Below are positions 37,579-47,296 of a stretch of 64,000 nucleotides of DNA, in pieces. Below the pieces are notes generated by a model. The model saw only the letters and a program-made list of their open reading frames with translations, did no database searches and was not told where the DNA came from. Position 1 is the stretch's first letter. Each line of letters starts with the position of its first letter. Origin of the DNA: an uncultured Pseudomonadota bacterium (GTDB lineage: Bacteria > Pseudomonadota > Gammaproteobacteria > Methylococcales > Methylomonadaceae); contig CAILJB010000094.1 in assembly GCA_903834465.1 (NCBI GenBank), positions 1 to 64,000 on the forward strand. Direction: 5' to 3'. The position numbers were made by a program, and so were the translations under genes.

Positions 37579-38268
37579 ATGACTCGCAGCCTCAGTTTTA
37601 TTGTGCTACTGCCGTTATTATTAACGGCGTGTAGTTCTCCTTTACCCAAGCGTGAACCGTCATTTTCGCCCGTCGCGCCAGCTGATTTACGTCCACCGCC
37701 ACAAAGTTCTGGCAGTATTTACCAGTCTGGCTACGATATGCGATTATTTGAAGATCATACCGCTCGGCGAGTTGGTGATGTTTTAACCGTTACATTGAAC
37801 GAAAAAACGCAATCTCAAAAAGCGGCAAATAACCAAGATTCTAAAGCCGATAATTTTTCAATGACATTGCCGAGCTATTTAACTGGAATCTTTGGTGGTT
37901 TAGGCGCGATTTTAGGCGCAGGAAAAAGTGTCAGCACCACCTTAGATTCTACAAGAGCTTTTACTGGCAAAGGGAAAACTGATCAGAGCAATGAGCTGAA
38001 TGGTTCAATATCGGTGACAGTCGTTGAATTATTACCAAATGGGTATTTAAAAATTCGTGGTGAAAAACGTGTCACACTCAATCAGGGTGACGAATTTGTT
38101 CGTTTATCTGGCATTGTTCGTCCGGTTGATATTACGCCTTCAAATATTGTTGATTCGAGCAAAATTGCCGACGCGACGTTCACATACACCGGTGAAGGTT
38201 CAATGGCAGATGCAAATGCACACGGTTGGATTTCGCGTGCATGGAATAGTCCTTGGTTTCCATTTTAA
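37579..38268 (+). CDS. flgH: Flagellar L-ring lipoprotein FlgH
   Basis: 229 residues. Lipoprotein signal with lipobox LLTAC near residue 16-20, then the ring motifs RRVGDVLTVTLNEKTQSQK and NGYLKIRGEKRVTLNQGDEF. It forms the L ring in the outer membrane. The ATG at 37579 is preferred over a GTG nine bases earlier because it gives the typical short lipoprotein signal. Confidence 0.95.
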   Translation: MTRSLSFIVLLPLLLTACSSPLPKREPSFSPVAPADLRPPPQSSGSIYQSGYDMRLFEDHTARRVGDVLTVTLNEKTQSQKAANNQDSKADNFSMTLPSYLTGIFGGLGAILGAGKSVSTTLDSTRAFTGKGKTDQSNELNGSISVTVVELLPNGYLKIRGEKRVTLNQGDEFVRLSGIVRPVDITPSNIVDSSKIADATFTYTGEGSMADANAHGWISRAWNSPWFPF

Positions 38269-38284
38269 TTAACGAGCAAATAAC

Positions 38285-39403
38285 ATGAATCTGCGACACA
38301 ACGCCTTATTTTTGATACTGCTATTGGGGATTATTTATACACCTCTAGCACAAGCAGAACGCATTAAAGATATCGCATCCATTGAAGGTGTTCGTGCGAA
38401 TCAATTAGTGGGTTATGGCTTAGTTGTTGGTTTGGATAAATCGGGCGATAGTAGTACCAGCTCACCAACCTCAAAACAAAGTTTAAGCAGTATGTTAAAA
38501 CGTTTTGGTCTCACGCTATCACCCACCGATTTGCAACAACTTAAAGCAAAAAATATTGCCACCGTAGCCGTTCAAGCTGAACTTCCGGCTTTTGCAAAAC
38601 CCGGTATGGCAATTGATGTCACCGTGTCATCAATTGGTGATGCAAAAAGTTTACGCGGCGGTTCACTGCTTATGACACCACTAAAAGGTGCGGACGGTGA
38701 AGTTTACGCAATTGCTCAAGGTAATTTAGTGGTTGGTGGCATGACTGCATCGGGCAAAGATGGTTCAAGCGTTACCGTTAATAATCCGAGTGCGGGGCGA
38801 ATTTCAAATGGCGCATTAGTGGAACGAACTGTTCCGACCTCTTTTTCTGATAGCGATACCTTAGTTTTCAATCTCAACAGAGCAGATTTTACGACCGCTA
38901 ACCGGATGGCAGAAGCCATTAACAAATTACTGGGGGCTAATACTGCAAAACCTATCGATGCCACATCCGTCAGAGTCAATGCACCCAGCGATTTAGGGCA
39001 AAAAGTAATGTTTGCATCTGTTATTGAAAATGTCACCCTGGATATGGATGAAGCCCCTGCTCGGGTCATTGTAAATTCGCGCACAGGAACCGTTGTCGTA
39101 AGTAATAAAGTTCGCGTCTCCCCTGCCGCTGTTTCGCACGGTAGTTTGGTCGTTACGATTGATGAAAATGTAAATGTCAGTCAGCCAAATCCATTATCTA
39201 ACGGCACCACGACGACAACGCCTCAATCTAGCGTAAAAGCCAAAGAAGAGAAAAATCGAATGTTTGCGTTTAGACCAGGCGTTGCACTGGATGATTTAGT
39301 TAATGCCGTCAATCAAGTCGGCGCAGCACCGAGTGATTTAGTGGCGATTTTAGAAGCGTTGAAAACAGCCGGTGCGTTGCACGCTGAATTGATTATTATT
39401 TAA
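38285..39403 (+). CDS. flgI: Flagellar P-ring protein FlgI
   Basis: 372 residues. Signal peptide ([18 protein letters not shown]), then the conserved [20 protein letters not shown] block and the C-terminal [20 protein letters not shown]. It forms the periplasmic P ring with help from FlgA. It is placed between flgH and flgJ as usual. Confidence 0.96.
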   Translation: MNLRHNALFLILLLGIIYTPLAQAERIKDIASIEGVRANQLVGYGLVVGLDKSGDSSTSSPTSKQSLSSMLKRFGLTLSPTDLQQLKAKNIATVAVQAELPAFAKPGMAIDVTVSSIGDAKSLRGGSLLMTPLKGADGEVYAIAQGNLVVGGMTASGKDGSSVTVNNPSAGRISNGALVERTVPTSFSDSDTLVFNLNRADFTTANRMAEAINKLLGANTAKPIDATSVRVNAPSDLGQKVMFASVIENVTLDMDEAPARVIVNSRTGTVVVSNKVRVSPAAVSHGSLVVTIDENVNVSQPNPLSNGTTTTTPQSSVKAKEEKNRMFAFRPGVALDDLVNAVNQVGAAPSDLVAILEALKTAGALHAELIII

Positions 39404-39428
39404 AGCTAAATATTTGACGGAGAAGATA

Positions 39429-40373
39429 ATGTTAAGCACGCCAGCTAATAATACCTCTGTATATAACGATTTTAGTGAATTCTCAAAATTAAAAGTCCAG
39501 TCCAAAACAGATTCGCCTGCTGCCTTGCAAAAAGTAGCTAAACAGTTTGAAGCCTTATTTTTAAATAATATTTTAAAAGGGATGCGTTCAGCACAATTAG
39601 CAGATGGCGCGTTTGATAGCGATCAAAGTAAAACCTATAACGAAATGTACGATCAACAACTGTCCGTACATTTAGCAGGCAAGCCAGGTGTGGGGCTTGC
39701 CGATTTAATTGTGAAACAACTCAGCCCCAAAGGTGAAACGTCACAAGCACAAACGTTAGAAGATTATTTAAATAATCCTGTAACAATGGTGAAAACGCCA
39801 GATGGCGTAGTGTTTAACGGTAATTCGTTTAATGGTGACAGCGATGAAATTCCATTTAAGAATGGGCGGTCAGTGCCGATACAGTCGGCGGTAGATTTTG
39901 TGAAACAGTTGCAACCGTTCGCACAACAAGCAGCGAAAGGTTTGGGCATTGACCCAAATGCGTTATTGGCTCAAGCCGCCTTAGAAAGTGGGTGGGGTAA
40001 TGCAGTGATTAAAAACAGTGATGGCACGAGTAGTCACAACTTGTTTAATATCAAAGCAGATAGATCGTGGCGCGGTAAACAAGCGCAAGTTTCTACGCTA
40101 GAGTTTGATCAAGGGATTGCAAGAAGAATGAATTCTGGTTTTAGAGCGTACCCTTCTTTCCAAGAAAGTTTCCATGATTATGTGAATTTCATTAAAGACA
40201 ATCCACGTTATGAATCTGCATTAAAAAAAGTCAGTAATGTTGGTCAATATATGCGTGAATTACAAAAAGCAGGTTATGCAACGGATCCCAGCTACGCGGA
40301 CAAAGTCATGCACATTTACCAAAGCAATACGTTAAACGTATTTGCTAGTGATGCAGCGGTTGCGATGAAATAG
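39429..40373 (+). CDS. flgJ: Flagellar rod-cap muramidase FlgJ
   Basis: 314 residues, bifunctional type. N-terminal rod-binding part at about 15-105 (KQFEALFLNNILKGMRSAQL) and a C-terminal glucosaminidase domain at about 160-310 with QAALESGWGNAVIKN and HNLFNIKADRSWRG. It caps the rod and opens peptidoglycan. The ATG at 39429 follows GGAG by eight bases; a TTG 15 bases upstream is rejected. Confidence 0.94.
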   Translation: MLSTPANNTSVYNDFSEFSKLKVQSKTDSPAALQKVAKQFEALFLNNILKGMRSAQLADGAFDSDQSKTYNEMYDQQLSVHLAGKPGVGLADLIVKQLSPKGETSQAQTLEDYLNNPVTMVKTPDGVVFNGNSFNGDSDEIPFKNGRSVPIQSAVDFVKQLQPFAQQAAKGLGIDPNALLAQAALESGWGNAVIKNSDGTSSHNLFNIKADRSWRGKQAQVSTLEFDQGIARRMNSGFRAYPSFQESFHDYVNFIKDNPRYESALKKVSNVGQYMRELQKAGYATDPSYADKVMHIYQSNTLNVFASDAAVAMK

Positions 40374-40418
40374 ACATCGTTTACTTATAATTTCAATATC
40401 TAAAAATAGGTTATTCCC

Positions 40419-42050
40419 ATGCCCAGTGGAATTTTAGGAACAGCGTTGACAGGATTGATGGCTTTTCAACGCGCCATGCAAACAAATAGTAATAATGTCG
40501 CCAATGTTAATACTCCTGGATATAACCGTCAAAATACAAATTTAACGGATGCGGCATCTACGTTTACTGATGGTCATTACCTTGGCAATGGCGTGGACGT
40601 TACTAACGTAACACGCAGTTATGACCAATTTATTAGTAATAATGTCCGCACCTCAGCATCGACGTTAGGTGAGGCGAATCAGTATCAGACCATGACAGCG
40701 CAAGTTGATAACTTGGTATCTGGTTCTAATACAAGTCTTTCAACTGCCATATCATCTTTCTTTAAAGCAGTGAATGGTGTCTCGACAGATCCAACATCCA
40801 TTCCAGCACGACAAACGTTACTATCACAAGCAGGTACCATGTCTGCTCAGTTTAATAGCGTGTCATCTCAACTGGAAAATCTGCGAGAACAAAATAATGG
40901 CTATATGCAGACAAATGTTAATGACATCAACAACTACGCCCAAAACATTGCAGATTTAAATGTTAAAATCGCAACAGCTACTCAGGTTGGTGGAACACAA
41001 ATACCCAATGACCTACTCGACCAACGCGATCAATTGCTAGCAAAACTGTCTGCAAATGTCAATGTTTCTACATTTACACATGCCGATGGTGCGATAGATG
41101 TTTTTGTTGGTCAAGGACAAGCATTGATTTCTGGTGATTCCGTTTCAAAATTATCATTAGCCAATTCAACCACAGATAGTAACCAAAAAGATGTCATGAT
41201 GAATGGTATATCTGTTACGAGTCAGTTTACGAGTGGTTCGTTAGCGGGTTCTTTGAAATTTAGAGACCAAGTATTAGACCCTGCCCAAAAACAATTGGGT
41301 TTAGTGGCGGTGGGATTAGGGACTTCGGTCAACAACGTTCAATCGCAAGGTCAGGATTTGAATGGCGCAACCGGTACAAACATGTTTTCATTTTCACCAA
41401 ATGAAATCCCTGTTTATGCCAGTAATGGAAATCAAGGGGGCGGTATAGGTGCTAGCTTCGATAACTCGACGTTAAACCAATTACAAGCGAGTGATTATCG
41501 ATTGGACTACAATGCCGGATCATATTCCTTAACACGATTAAACGATAACACAAAAATAATGTTGCCTTCTGGCGGACTTCCTGCAACTGTTGATGGCATA
41601 ACGCTTACAGAAACTTCTGCACCGACAGGGGCAGCCAGTTTCATCATTCGCCCAACGTATCAAGCGGCGACAAATATTAGTGTTAACATTACGGATCCAA
41701 AAGAAATTGCAGCATCAACATCTGCTGCTGATGGTGATAATACCAATGCGCTAGCCATGGCAAATTTATCAACGCAAAGTCTACTTACTGGAAACAACAC
41801 TATTAACCAAGCCTACCAAAATATGATAGGACAAGTGGGGACTGCCGCTAGTGCTGCCAATGTCAGTTTATCTGCACAAACAGCATTAAATACTCAAGCT
41901 GTTTCAGCGCAAGCAAACTTTTCTGGTGTAAATCTTGATGAAGAAGCAGCAAATTTAATTCAACTTCAAAATGCTTATCAAGCATCCTCTCAAGTCGTGT
42001 CAATTGCACGAACTTTATTTACTAGCTTACTTACCGCAGTTAATGCTTAA
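40419..42050 (+). CDS. flgK: Flagellar hook-filament junction protein FlgK
   Basis: 543 residues. N-terminal TGLMAFQRAMQTNSNNVANV and C-terminal SGVNLDEEAANLIQLQNAYQ motifs form the D0/D1 helices; the middle is variable. It joins hook and filament and is a client of FlgN. No own promoter seen; 45 bp separates it from flgJ. Confidence 0.94.
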   Translation: MPSGILGTALTGLMAFQRAMQTNSNNVANVNTPGYNRQNTNLTDAASTFTDGHYLGNGVDVTNVTRSYDQFISNNVRTSASTLGEANQYQTMTAQVDNLVSGSNTSLSTAISSFFKAVNGVSTDPTSIPARQTLLSQAGTMSAQFNSVSSQLENLREQNNGYMQTNVNDINNYAQNIADLNVKIATATQVGGTQIPNDLLDQRDQLLAKLSANVNVSTFTHADGAIDVFVGQGQALISGDSVSKLSLANSTTDSNQKDVMMNGISVTSQFTSGSLAGSLKFRDQVLDPAQKQLGLVAVGLGTSVNNVQSQGQDLNGATGTNMFSFSPNEIPVYASNGNQGGGIGASFDNSTLNQLQASDYRLDYNAGSYSLTRLNDNTKIMLPSGGLPATVDGITLTETSAPTGAASFIIRPTYQAATNISVNITDPKEIAASTSAADGDNTNALAMANLSTQSLLTGNNTINQAYQNMIGQVGTAASAANVSLSAQTALNTQAVSAQANFSGVNLDEEAANLIQLQNAYQASSQVVSIARTLFTSLLTAVNA

Positions 42051-42068
42051 AATTTAAGGAGAATTATT

Positions 42069-43460
42069 ATGTCGTTGCGTATCTCTACAGCTTATCCACA
42101 GCAATACAACACCACCAATATGTTGAATTTGCAAACCCAGTTGAACACGACTCAGTTAAAAATTTCTTCAGGAAAGCAAAATTTAACAGCGGCTGATAAT
42201 CCAGCCGCAGCGGTTTCCGCGCTTAGTTTTCAACAGGCCATTGATACAGGAAATCAACACCAAACGAATATTGCGTCAGCAAATCAGCGACTTAGTTTAG
42301 AAGATACTACGTTGACGAGTATCATTTCGACTATTCAGAACCTGCAATCACTAGGCTTACAGGGTGTAAGCGCCCCCGATGCTTCTACAAGCGGAAATGC
42401 GATTGCTGATGCCTTTGACCAAGCAAATCAAGAACTTTTGGGCTTGGCGAACACCGTGAATTCAAATGGCGAATACCTCTTTTCTGGGACAAAATCAAAC
42501 GTCATGCCATTTTCGGAGCAAAATCCCAGCGCCGCAACAGCCTCCACCACAACGCCCGTGATAGCATCAACCATTGACAATGTTCCTGCCTCCGACTGGA
42601 CAACGTATCTCTCAAAACAGGCCACCACAGATGCGCTTAACTATATTGTCACTAATCCAAATGCCACCTTATCAGATGCGTTAGCATGGGCGACAAATCA
42701 AGCATCAACGGTCAGTACCATGGGACAAGCGGCGAGCGCATCGATAACAGCTCCTCCCGCCTCTTTGCAAACGGCATTGGCTGATGCGTCTCCTTACATG
42801 GCGGCGTTCCAAACGGCGTTCACTTCGGCTGGCGCACAAGGAACAACAGCCTCAGCAGTGGCACATATAGCCGTTGTACCTTTAGCAAGTGCTTCTGTTG
42901 ACTCAAGTGCTGCTTACGATGTTTATATAAAATCATTAGCCAATTATGTGCCGCCTGCTGCAACAACGGATACGACAAATCCCGTTGCCACGCCTAATTC
43001 AGGTGTAACGCCTTCATCCACAGCAGGTTTTATTTATTTTGGTTCAAATACACAACGTTCTGTTCAAATCGGAAGTTCACGAACGATTAACGATGGTGAC
43101 ACCGGGACGGCCGTTTTTGGTGATACCGCAACGGGACAATCGCTTTTTGATACTATCAAAACGTTTTCAGCACAATTGCGAGCGGGTACGCCTACGTTGG
43201 CAACGTTAAAACAATTAGATACCGCTCTTACCCAAGTTTCGAACGTTCAATCTGATGTTGGAGCGCGTATGAACGCGTTGACAAGTCAACAATCAATTAA
43301 CCAAGATTTCATTATCAATAACCAAACAGCCTTATCACAAGTTCAAGATTTAGATTACGCTGGTGCAGTTACACAATTGAATTCGCAACAATTATCATTA
43401 CAAGCCGCACAACAATCGTATGCAAAAGTTCAAGGGATGTCGTTATTTAAATATCTTTAA
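42069..43460 (+). CDS. flgL: Flagellar hook-associated protein FlgL (enlarged)
   Basis: 463 residues, longer than most FlgL proteins (about 300-400). The N-terminal flagellin-like helix (LNTTQLKISSGKQNLTAADN) and C-terminal helix (TQLNSQQLSLQAAQQSYAK) are normal. The EYLFSGTKSN block near 140 is followed by an Ala/Thr/Ser/Pro-rich insertion to about residue 315, where IYFGSNTQRSVQIGSSRTI resumes the family sequence. The insertion is probably a surface domain. Last gene of the flgB-L operon. Confidence 0.92.
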   Translation: MSLRISTAYPQQYNTTNMLNLQTQLNTTQLKISSGKQNLTAADNPAAAVSALSFQQAIDTGNQHQTNIASANQRLSLEDTTLTSIISTIQNLQSLGLQGVSAPDASTSGNAIADAFDQANQELLGLANTVNSNGEYLFSGTKSNVMPFSEQNPSAATASTTTPVIASTIDNVPASDWTTYLSKQATTDALNYIVTNPNATLSDALAWATNQASTVSTMGQAASASITAPPASLQTALADASPYMAAFQTAFTSAGAQGTTASAVAHIAVVPLASASVDSSAAYDVYIKSLANYVPPAATTDTTNPVATPNSGVTPSSTAGFIYFGSNTQRSVQIGSSRTINDGDTGTAVFGDTATGQSLFDTIKTFSAQLRAGTPTLATLKQLDTALTQVSNVQSDVGARMNALTSQQSINQDFIINNQTALSQVQDLDYAGAVTQLNSQQLSLQAAQQSYAKVQGMSLFKYL

Positions 43461-43509
43461 AATTTAACTAACAAAGTGTCAAAAAATCGACATAGAAATT
43501 GGACAAAAT

Positions 43510-43536
43510 AGCGCGTTTACCAATATTTAACGCGCT
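43510..43536. repeat. Inverted repeat between flgL and cheY
   Basis: AGCGCGTT and AACGCGCT form an 8-bp perfect stem with an 11-base loop, 50 bp after the flgL stop. An A8 run follows on the plus strand rather than T, so it is not a standard terminator for flgL; it may be an operator or an mRNA end-protecting hairpin. Confidence 0.45.
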
Positions 43537-43632
43537 GACCAAAAAAAACATGGTTATGCTTAACAAGGTAGTGGTAGATGCTGTAATATTCGTCGAGTAT
43601 TTTGCTTTGAATTGATTTATAGGGAGAAAATA

Positions 43633-43995
43633 ATGGCGAGTATTCTTGCAGTTGATGATTCAGCTTCAATGAGAAAAATGGTGTCGTTTACGTTAAAAAC
43701 GGCAGGCTATGATGTAGAAGAAGCCGAAGATGGTGTTGATGCGTTAGAAAAAGCCAAAGTTCGTACCTTTGACTGCATTGTCACAGATGTCAATATGCCA
43801 AATAAAGATGGTATTACGCTAATTCGAGATCTCAGACAATTACCACAATATAAACATGTACCGATGCTCATGTTAACCACAGAATCGGGCATGGAAAAAA
43901 AAATGGAAGGCAAAGAAGCTGGCGCAACAGGCTGGATGGTTAAACCATTTAATCCTGACCAGCTTTTAAAAACGTTGTTAAAAGTGTTGGGTTAA
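43633..43995 (+). CDS. cheY: CheY-like response regulator
   Basis: 120 residues, a single receiver domain: acidic pocket DD in AVDDSASMRKM, phosphoacceptor Asp in CIVTDVNMPNKDG, LTTES (Thr switch) and the lysine in GWMVKPFNPDQL. There is no output domain. Its position at the head of the che cluster suggests the CheY that binds the flagellar switch or a phosphate sink. The start ATG follows GGGAG by eight bases. Confidence 0.9.
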   Translation: MASILAVDDSASMRKMVSFTLKTAGYDVEEAEDGVDALEKAKVRTFDCIVTDVNMPNKDGITLIRDLRQLPQYKHVPMLMLTTESGMEKKMEGKEAGATGWMVKPFNPDQLLKTLLKVLG

Positions 43996-44043
43996 TTAAC
44001 GCCGACATAACTATTTTGTTCACTTAAAGAGAAGGAAAAGACC

Positions 44044-44430
44044 ATGTCCGTTGATATGACACAATTTCACGATGTTTTGTTTGAAGAATGCTTAGAAAAT
44101 TTAGATATTATGCAAACTGAGCTAAATAGCATTGACTTAAATGCTTTTGATTTTGAAAAAATGATGACGATTTATCGTGGCGCACACACTATCAAAGGCG
44201 GTTGTGCGATGTTGGAATTCCACGCCGTTTCCAACTATGCCAAAGAGATGGAACATCTTTTAGCTGAAATGCGTGACAAAACAAAACAGACCAATCCAGA
44301 AAATATCAACGTTATGTTGGAATCTGTTGAGTTTCTTCGCGCCATGATTAAGACACTACAAAATAAAGAAGTGGTTGATGAAGCCAGTGCATTGGCACAT
44401 TGCGCCAAAATGCAGGCAGCTATTAACTAA
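44044..44430 (+). CDS. Stand-alone Hpt protein, duplicate of the CheA P1 domain
   Basis: 128 residues, one Hpt domain with phospho-His 48 in RGAHTIKGG. The N-terminus (MSVDMTQFHDVLFEECLENL) is closely similar to CheA (MSIDMSQFHQVFFEECFEGL), and His 48 is at the same number, so it looks like a duplicated CheA P1 domain. It could act as a phosphorelay donor or acceptor between CheA and extra receivers. It sits between cheY and cheA. Confidence 0.85.
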   Translation: MSVDMTQFHDVLFEECLENLDIMQTELNSIDLNAFDFEKMMTIYRGAHTIKGGCAMLEFHAVSNYAKEMEHLLAEMRDKTKQTNPENINVMLESVEFLRAMIKTLQNKEVVDEASALAHCAKMQAAIN

Positions 44431-44524
44431 TCACTCTTTTTAACCGCTCTGCGTAAGAAGAGCGAATCGTTAAAATACTTAAAAATGCCTTCGATACGGC
44501 TTACAGTCAAACTTAGGCGTTTTT

Positions 44525-44540
44525 AGGCACAGGATTTGCA
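44525..44540 (+). promoter_or_regulatory. Sigma-54-like promoter of the cheA operon
   Basis: AGGCACAGGATTTGCA, a close match to TGGCAC-N5-TTGCA with exact GG-N10-GC spacing, 76 bp before the cheA start. Best -24/-12 site in the window. The 186-bp hpt-cheA gap also holds a short inverted repeat around GCTCT..AGAGC (44448-44465). Confidence 0.7.
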
Positions 44541-44616
44541 CTGAATTAGTGTAGATTTTAGGAATGGTTGAGTTCCAACCTTATTTAAATAAATTCAGGC
44601 GCACACAGGTAAAGTT

Positions 44617-46695
44617 ATGTCTATCGATATGTCACAATTTCATCAAGTCTTCTTTGAAGAATGTTTCGAAGGCTTAGAGGCGATGGAATCTGGATTGTTG
44701 TCGCTCGATATTGGCGACATTGATTCAGAAGTTATCAACACCATTTTCAGGGCAGCACACTCCATCAAGGGCGGTAGTGGCACATTCGGTTTTACCGTCG
44801 TTGCCGAATATACCCATATCATGGAAACGCTACTCGATGAAATGCGTGACGGACGTAGACAGGTAACAAAGCCTGCGGTGGATGTTTTATTAGGCTCTGT
44901 GGATTGTTTACGCGAAATGTTAACATCAATTCAAAATGAAGAAGATGTCAATATGTCGAGCGTGGCAAAACATCAAGCCGCGTTAGAAATAGAATTAAAT
45001 GGAAAAGCCAGCGGTGGCGATCACGCACCAGCAGCAACGCATGCAGCGGCTCCCGCACCTGTTGCTGTCCACGAAGAGCCTGAACCAGAAGAAGAGGAAA
45101 TTGAAGAAGAACAAGGTTGGAAAATTGCTTTCTGCCCGTATTTGAGTTTACTTAAAACTGGCAATGATCCTGTTCGTTTATTTCGAGAACTTAGTGCATT
45201 AGGGACATTGACATCAAATGTCAATATTCAAGACGTACCTCCTTTTGCTGAATTAGACCCCGAAGAATGTAATATTTCTTGGGAATTAAAATTAGTCACA
45301 GATGCCACAGAAGCGGCGGTACGCGAAATCTTTAGCTGGGTTGAGGAAGATTGCGCGTTAGAACTTGCTCCGTTAGCCAAACCAAAAAAAGCTAAAAAAC
45401 CTAAAGCTGCGCCTGCACCGGTTGTTGAGGCAGCTCCTGTACCTGTTGTTGAAGCTGCTCCCGCACCTGCGGCTGCTAAAAAAGCAGCACCAACAGAATC
45501 TGATCCATCCAAAAATGCACCTAAAGCCTCCAGTTCGATTCGTGTTGATACCGACAAAATCGATACCTTAATTAACATGGTGGGCGAAGTGGTCATTACC
45601 CAATCGATGCTTGGTTTGATTGGTGAAAATTTCACGATGGATAAAGTGGGACAATTAAAACGTGGTTTAGCGCAATTAGAACGTCACACCCGTGATTTAC
45701 AACAAAGTGTGATGAATATTCGAATGTTGCCAATCAGCTTCGTTTTCAGCCGCTTCCCGCGCTTAGTACACGATATTAGTACCAAATTAAATAAAAAAAT
45801 TACGCTCAAATTAGTCGGTGAAAACACCGAAGTTGATAAAGCCGTTGTCGAGTTAATTAACGACCCGTTAGTGCATTTAATTCGTAACAGTTTAGATCAC
45901 GGTATTGAAATGCCTGCCGAGCGTCTTGCCGCTGGTAAACCCGAAATGGGAACGATTGAATTAAAAGCCTACCATCGCGGTGGTCACATTGTGATTGAAA
46001 TTGTCGATGATGGTCGCGGTATGGACAAAAGTAAATTACTCGCTAAAGCTATCGAAAAAGGCTTAGTCGATGAATCCACGATTATGTCCGACAAACAAAT
46101 TCTTGAATTGATTTTCATGCCTGGTTTTTCGACCGCCGAACAATTGACAGATATTTCCGGACGCGGCGTGGGCATGGACGTTGTGCGTCGAAACATTCAA
46201 TCACTAGGCGGAAATATCGATATTATTTCTGAACTGGGTAAAGGTTCGACCATTGCGATTCATTTACCATTAACACTGGCAATTTTGGATGGTCAATCGG
46301 TTGCCGTCGGCGATGAAACCTATATTGTGCCGCTAGTTTCGATTATTGAATCGATTAACATCACCGAAAAAATGCTCAACAAAGTTGCCGGCAAAGGTGA
46401 GACATTCAAATTACGCAATGAGTATTTGCCCATCATTCGAATGCGCGAAATTTTCAATGTGAAATCCGGTGCGGCAACGAAATCGAATGAAGGCGTGATT
46501 GTTGTTGTTGAAGGACAAGGCGCATTATGCGGCTTCTTGGTTGATGAATTACTCGGTCAACAACAAGTGGTCATTAAATCCTTGGAAGCCAACTATCGCC
46601 GCGTTGAAGGCGTGTCGGGGGCAACCATTTTAGGCGACGGTTCGGTAGCGTTAATTCTCGACGTGCCTGGTTTAGTGCGCCTTTCAGTGCGCTAA
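44617..46695 (+). CDS. cheA: Chemotaxis histidine kinase CheA
   Basis: 692 residues. P1/Hpt at 1-110 with His 48 (AAHSIKGG); an acidic linker; a middle domain at about 165-255 (GWKIAFCPYLSLLKTGNDP), typical of many proteobacterial CheA proteins in place of the classic P2; an Ala/Pro/Glu linker with VVEAAP repeats; P3 dimerisation at about 305-370; P4 ATPase with DPLVHLIRNSLDHGIE and the G boxes; P5 CheW-like domain at about 545-690. It autophosphorylates and feeds CheY and CheB. A sigma-54-like promoter lies just upstream. Confidence 0.96.
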   Translation: MSIDMSQFHQVFFEECFEGLEAMESGLLSLDIGDIDSEVINTIFRAAHSIKGGSGTFGFTVVAEYTHIMETLLDEMRDGRRQVTKPAVDVLLGSVDCLREMLTSIQNEEDVNMSSVAKHQAALEIELNGKASGGDHAPAATHAAAPAPVAVHEEPEPEEEEIEEEQGWKIAFCPYLSLLKTGNDPVRLFRELSALGTLTSNVNIQDVPPFAELDPEECNISWELKLVTDATEAAVREIFSWVEEDCALELAPLAKPKKAKKPKAAPAPVVEAAPVPVVEAAPAPAAAKKAAPTESDPSKNAPKASSSIRVDTDKIDTLINMVGEVVITQSMLGLIGENFTMDKVGQLKRGLAQLERHTRDLQQSVMNIRMLPISFVFSRFPRLVHDISTKLNKKITLKLVGENTEVDKAVVELINDPLVHLIRNSLDHGIEMPAERLAAGKPEMGTIELKAYHRGGHIVIEIVDDGRGMDKSKLLAKAIEKGLVDESTIMSDKQILELIFMPGFSTAEQLTDISGRGVGMDVVRRNIQSLGGNIDIISELGKGSTIAIHLPLTLAILDGQSVAVGDETYIVPLVSIIESINITEKMLNKVAGKGETFKLRNEYLPIIRMREIFNVKSGAATKSNEGVIVVVEGQGALCGFLVDELLGQQQVVIKSLEANYRRVEGVSGATILGDGSVALILDVPGLVRLSVR

Positions 46696-46735
46696 TTTTT
46701 CCTGAATTAACCACAAACTTACACAGAAAACCGTT

Positions 46736-47257
46736 ATGTCACAAGAAAATGAAACACCCGCCGTTGAGGCTGTCCTAGGACAAAACACACCAGAAATCAC
46801 TAATACAATTCAGTATTTGAGTTTTGTATTGGGTAAGGAAGAGTACGGGGTTGATATTTTGCGTGTACAAGAAATCCGCAGTTGGGAACCTGTCTCGCGC
46901 GTTCCGAACGTTCCGCCTTATGAAAAAGGGGTCGTGAATTTGCGTGGTGCAATTGTACCGATTATCGATTTACGCGAACGTTTTAGTCTGAGCAAAGTGG
47001 AATACACACCGCTGACAGTCGTCGTCGTTTTGCAAACCGGCAGCGGCAGTCACACCCGTATTATGGGCGTAGTGGTCGATTCTGTTTCTGATGTAATTAG
47101 CGTCGATAAAGCTGAAATTCAAGGCGCACCGGATTTTGGTACTAAAGTCAGTAACGAATTTATCAACGGTCTTGTTTCCGTCAGCGAGCGTATGGTGATG
47201 TTGCTCGATGTCGATAAATTATTAACACTCGAATCGTTTGAACAAAACGAAAATTGA
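46736..47257 (+). CDS. cheW: Chemotaxis coupling protein CheW (first copy)
   Basis: 173 residues, one CheW domain: LSFVLGKEEYGVDILRVQEI, VPNVPPYEKGVVNLRGAIVP and DLRERFSL. It links receptors to CheA. A second CheW (49668) is similar in all these blocks, so the two may assemble different arrays or share one. Confidence 0.95.
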   Translation: MSQENETPAVEAVLGQNTPEITNTIQYLSFVLGKEEYGVDILRVQEIRSWEPVSRVPNVPPYEKGVVNLRGAIVPIIDLRERFSLSKVEYTPLTVVVVLQTGSGSHTRIMGVVVDSVSDVISVDKAEIQGAPDFGTKVSNEFINGLVSVSERMVMLLDVDKLLTLESFEQNEN

Positions 47258-47296
47258 TTTTTTGGCATAAATGACCTTTTAACAGGACGCGCTGCA

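Noticed and set aside
43505-43625. Sigma-54 promoter before cheY
   Set aside because: Only a weak GG-N10-GC match (TGGACAAAATAGCGC) with a poor -24 box; not comparable with the four reported sites.
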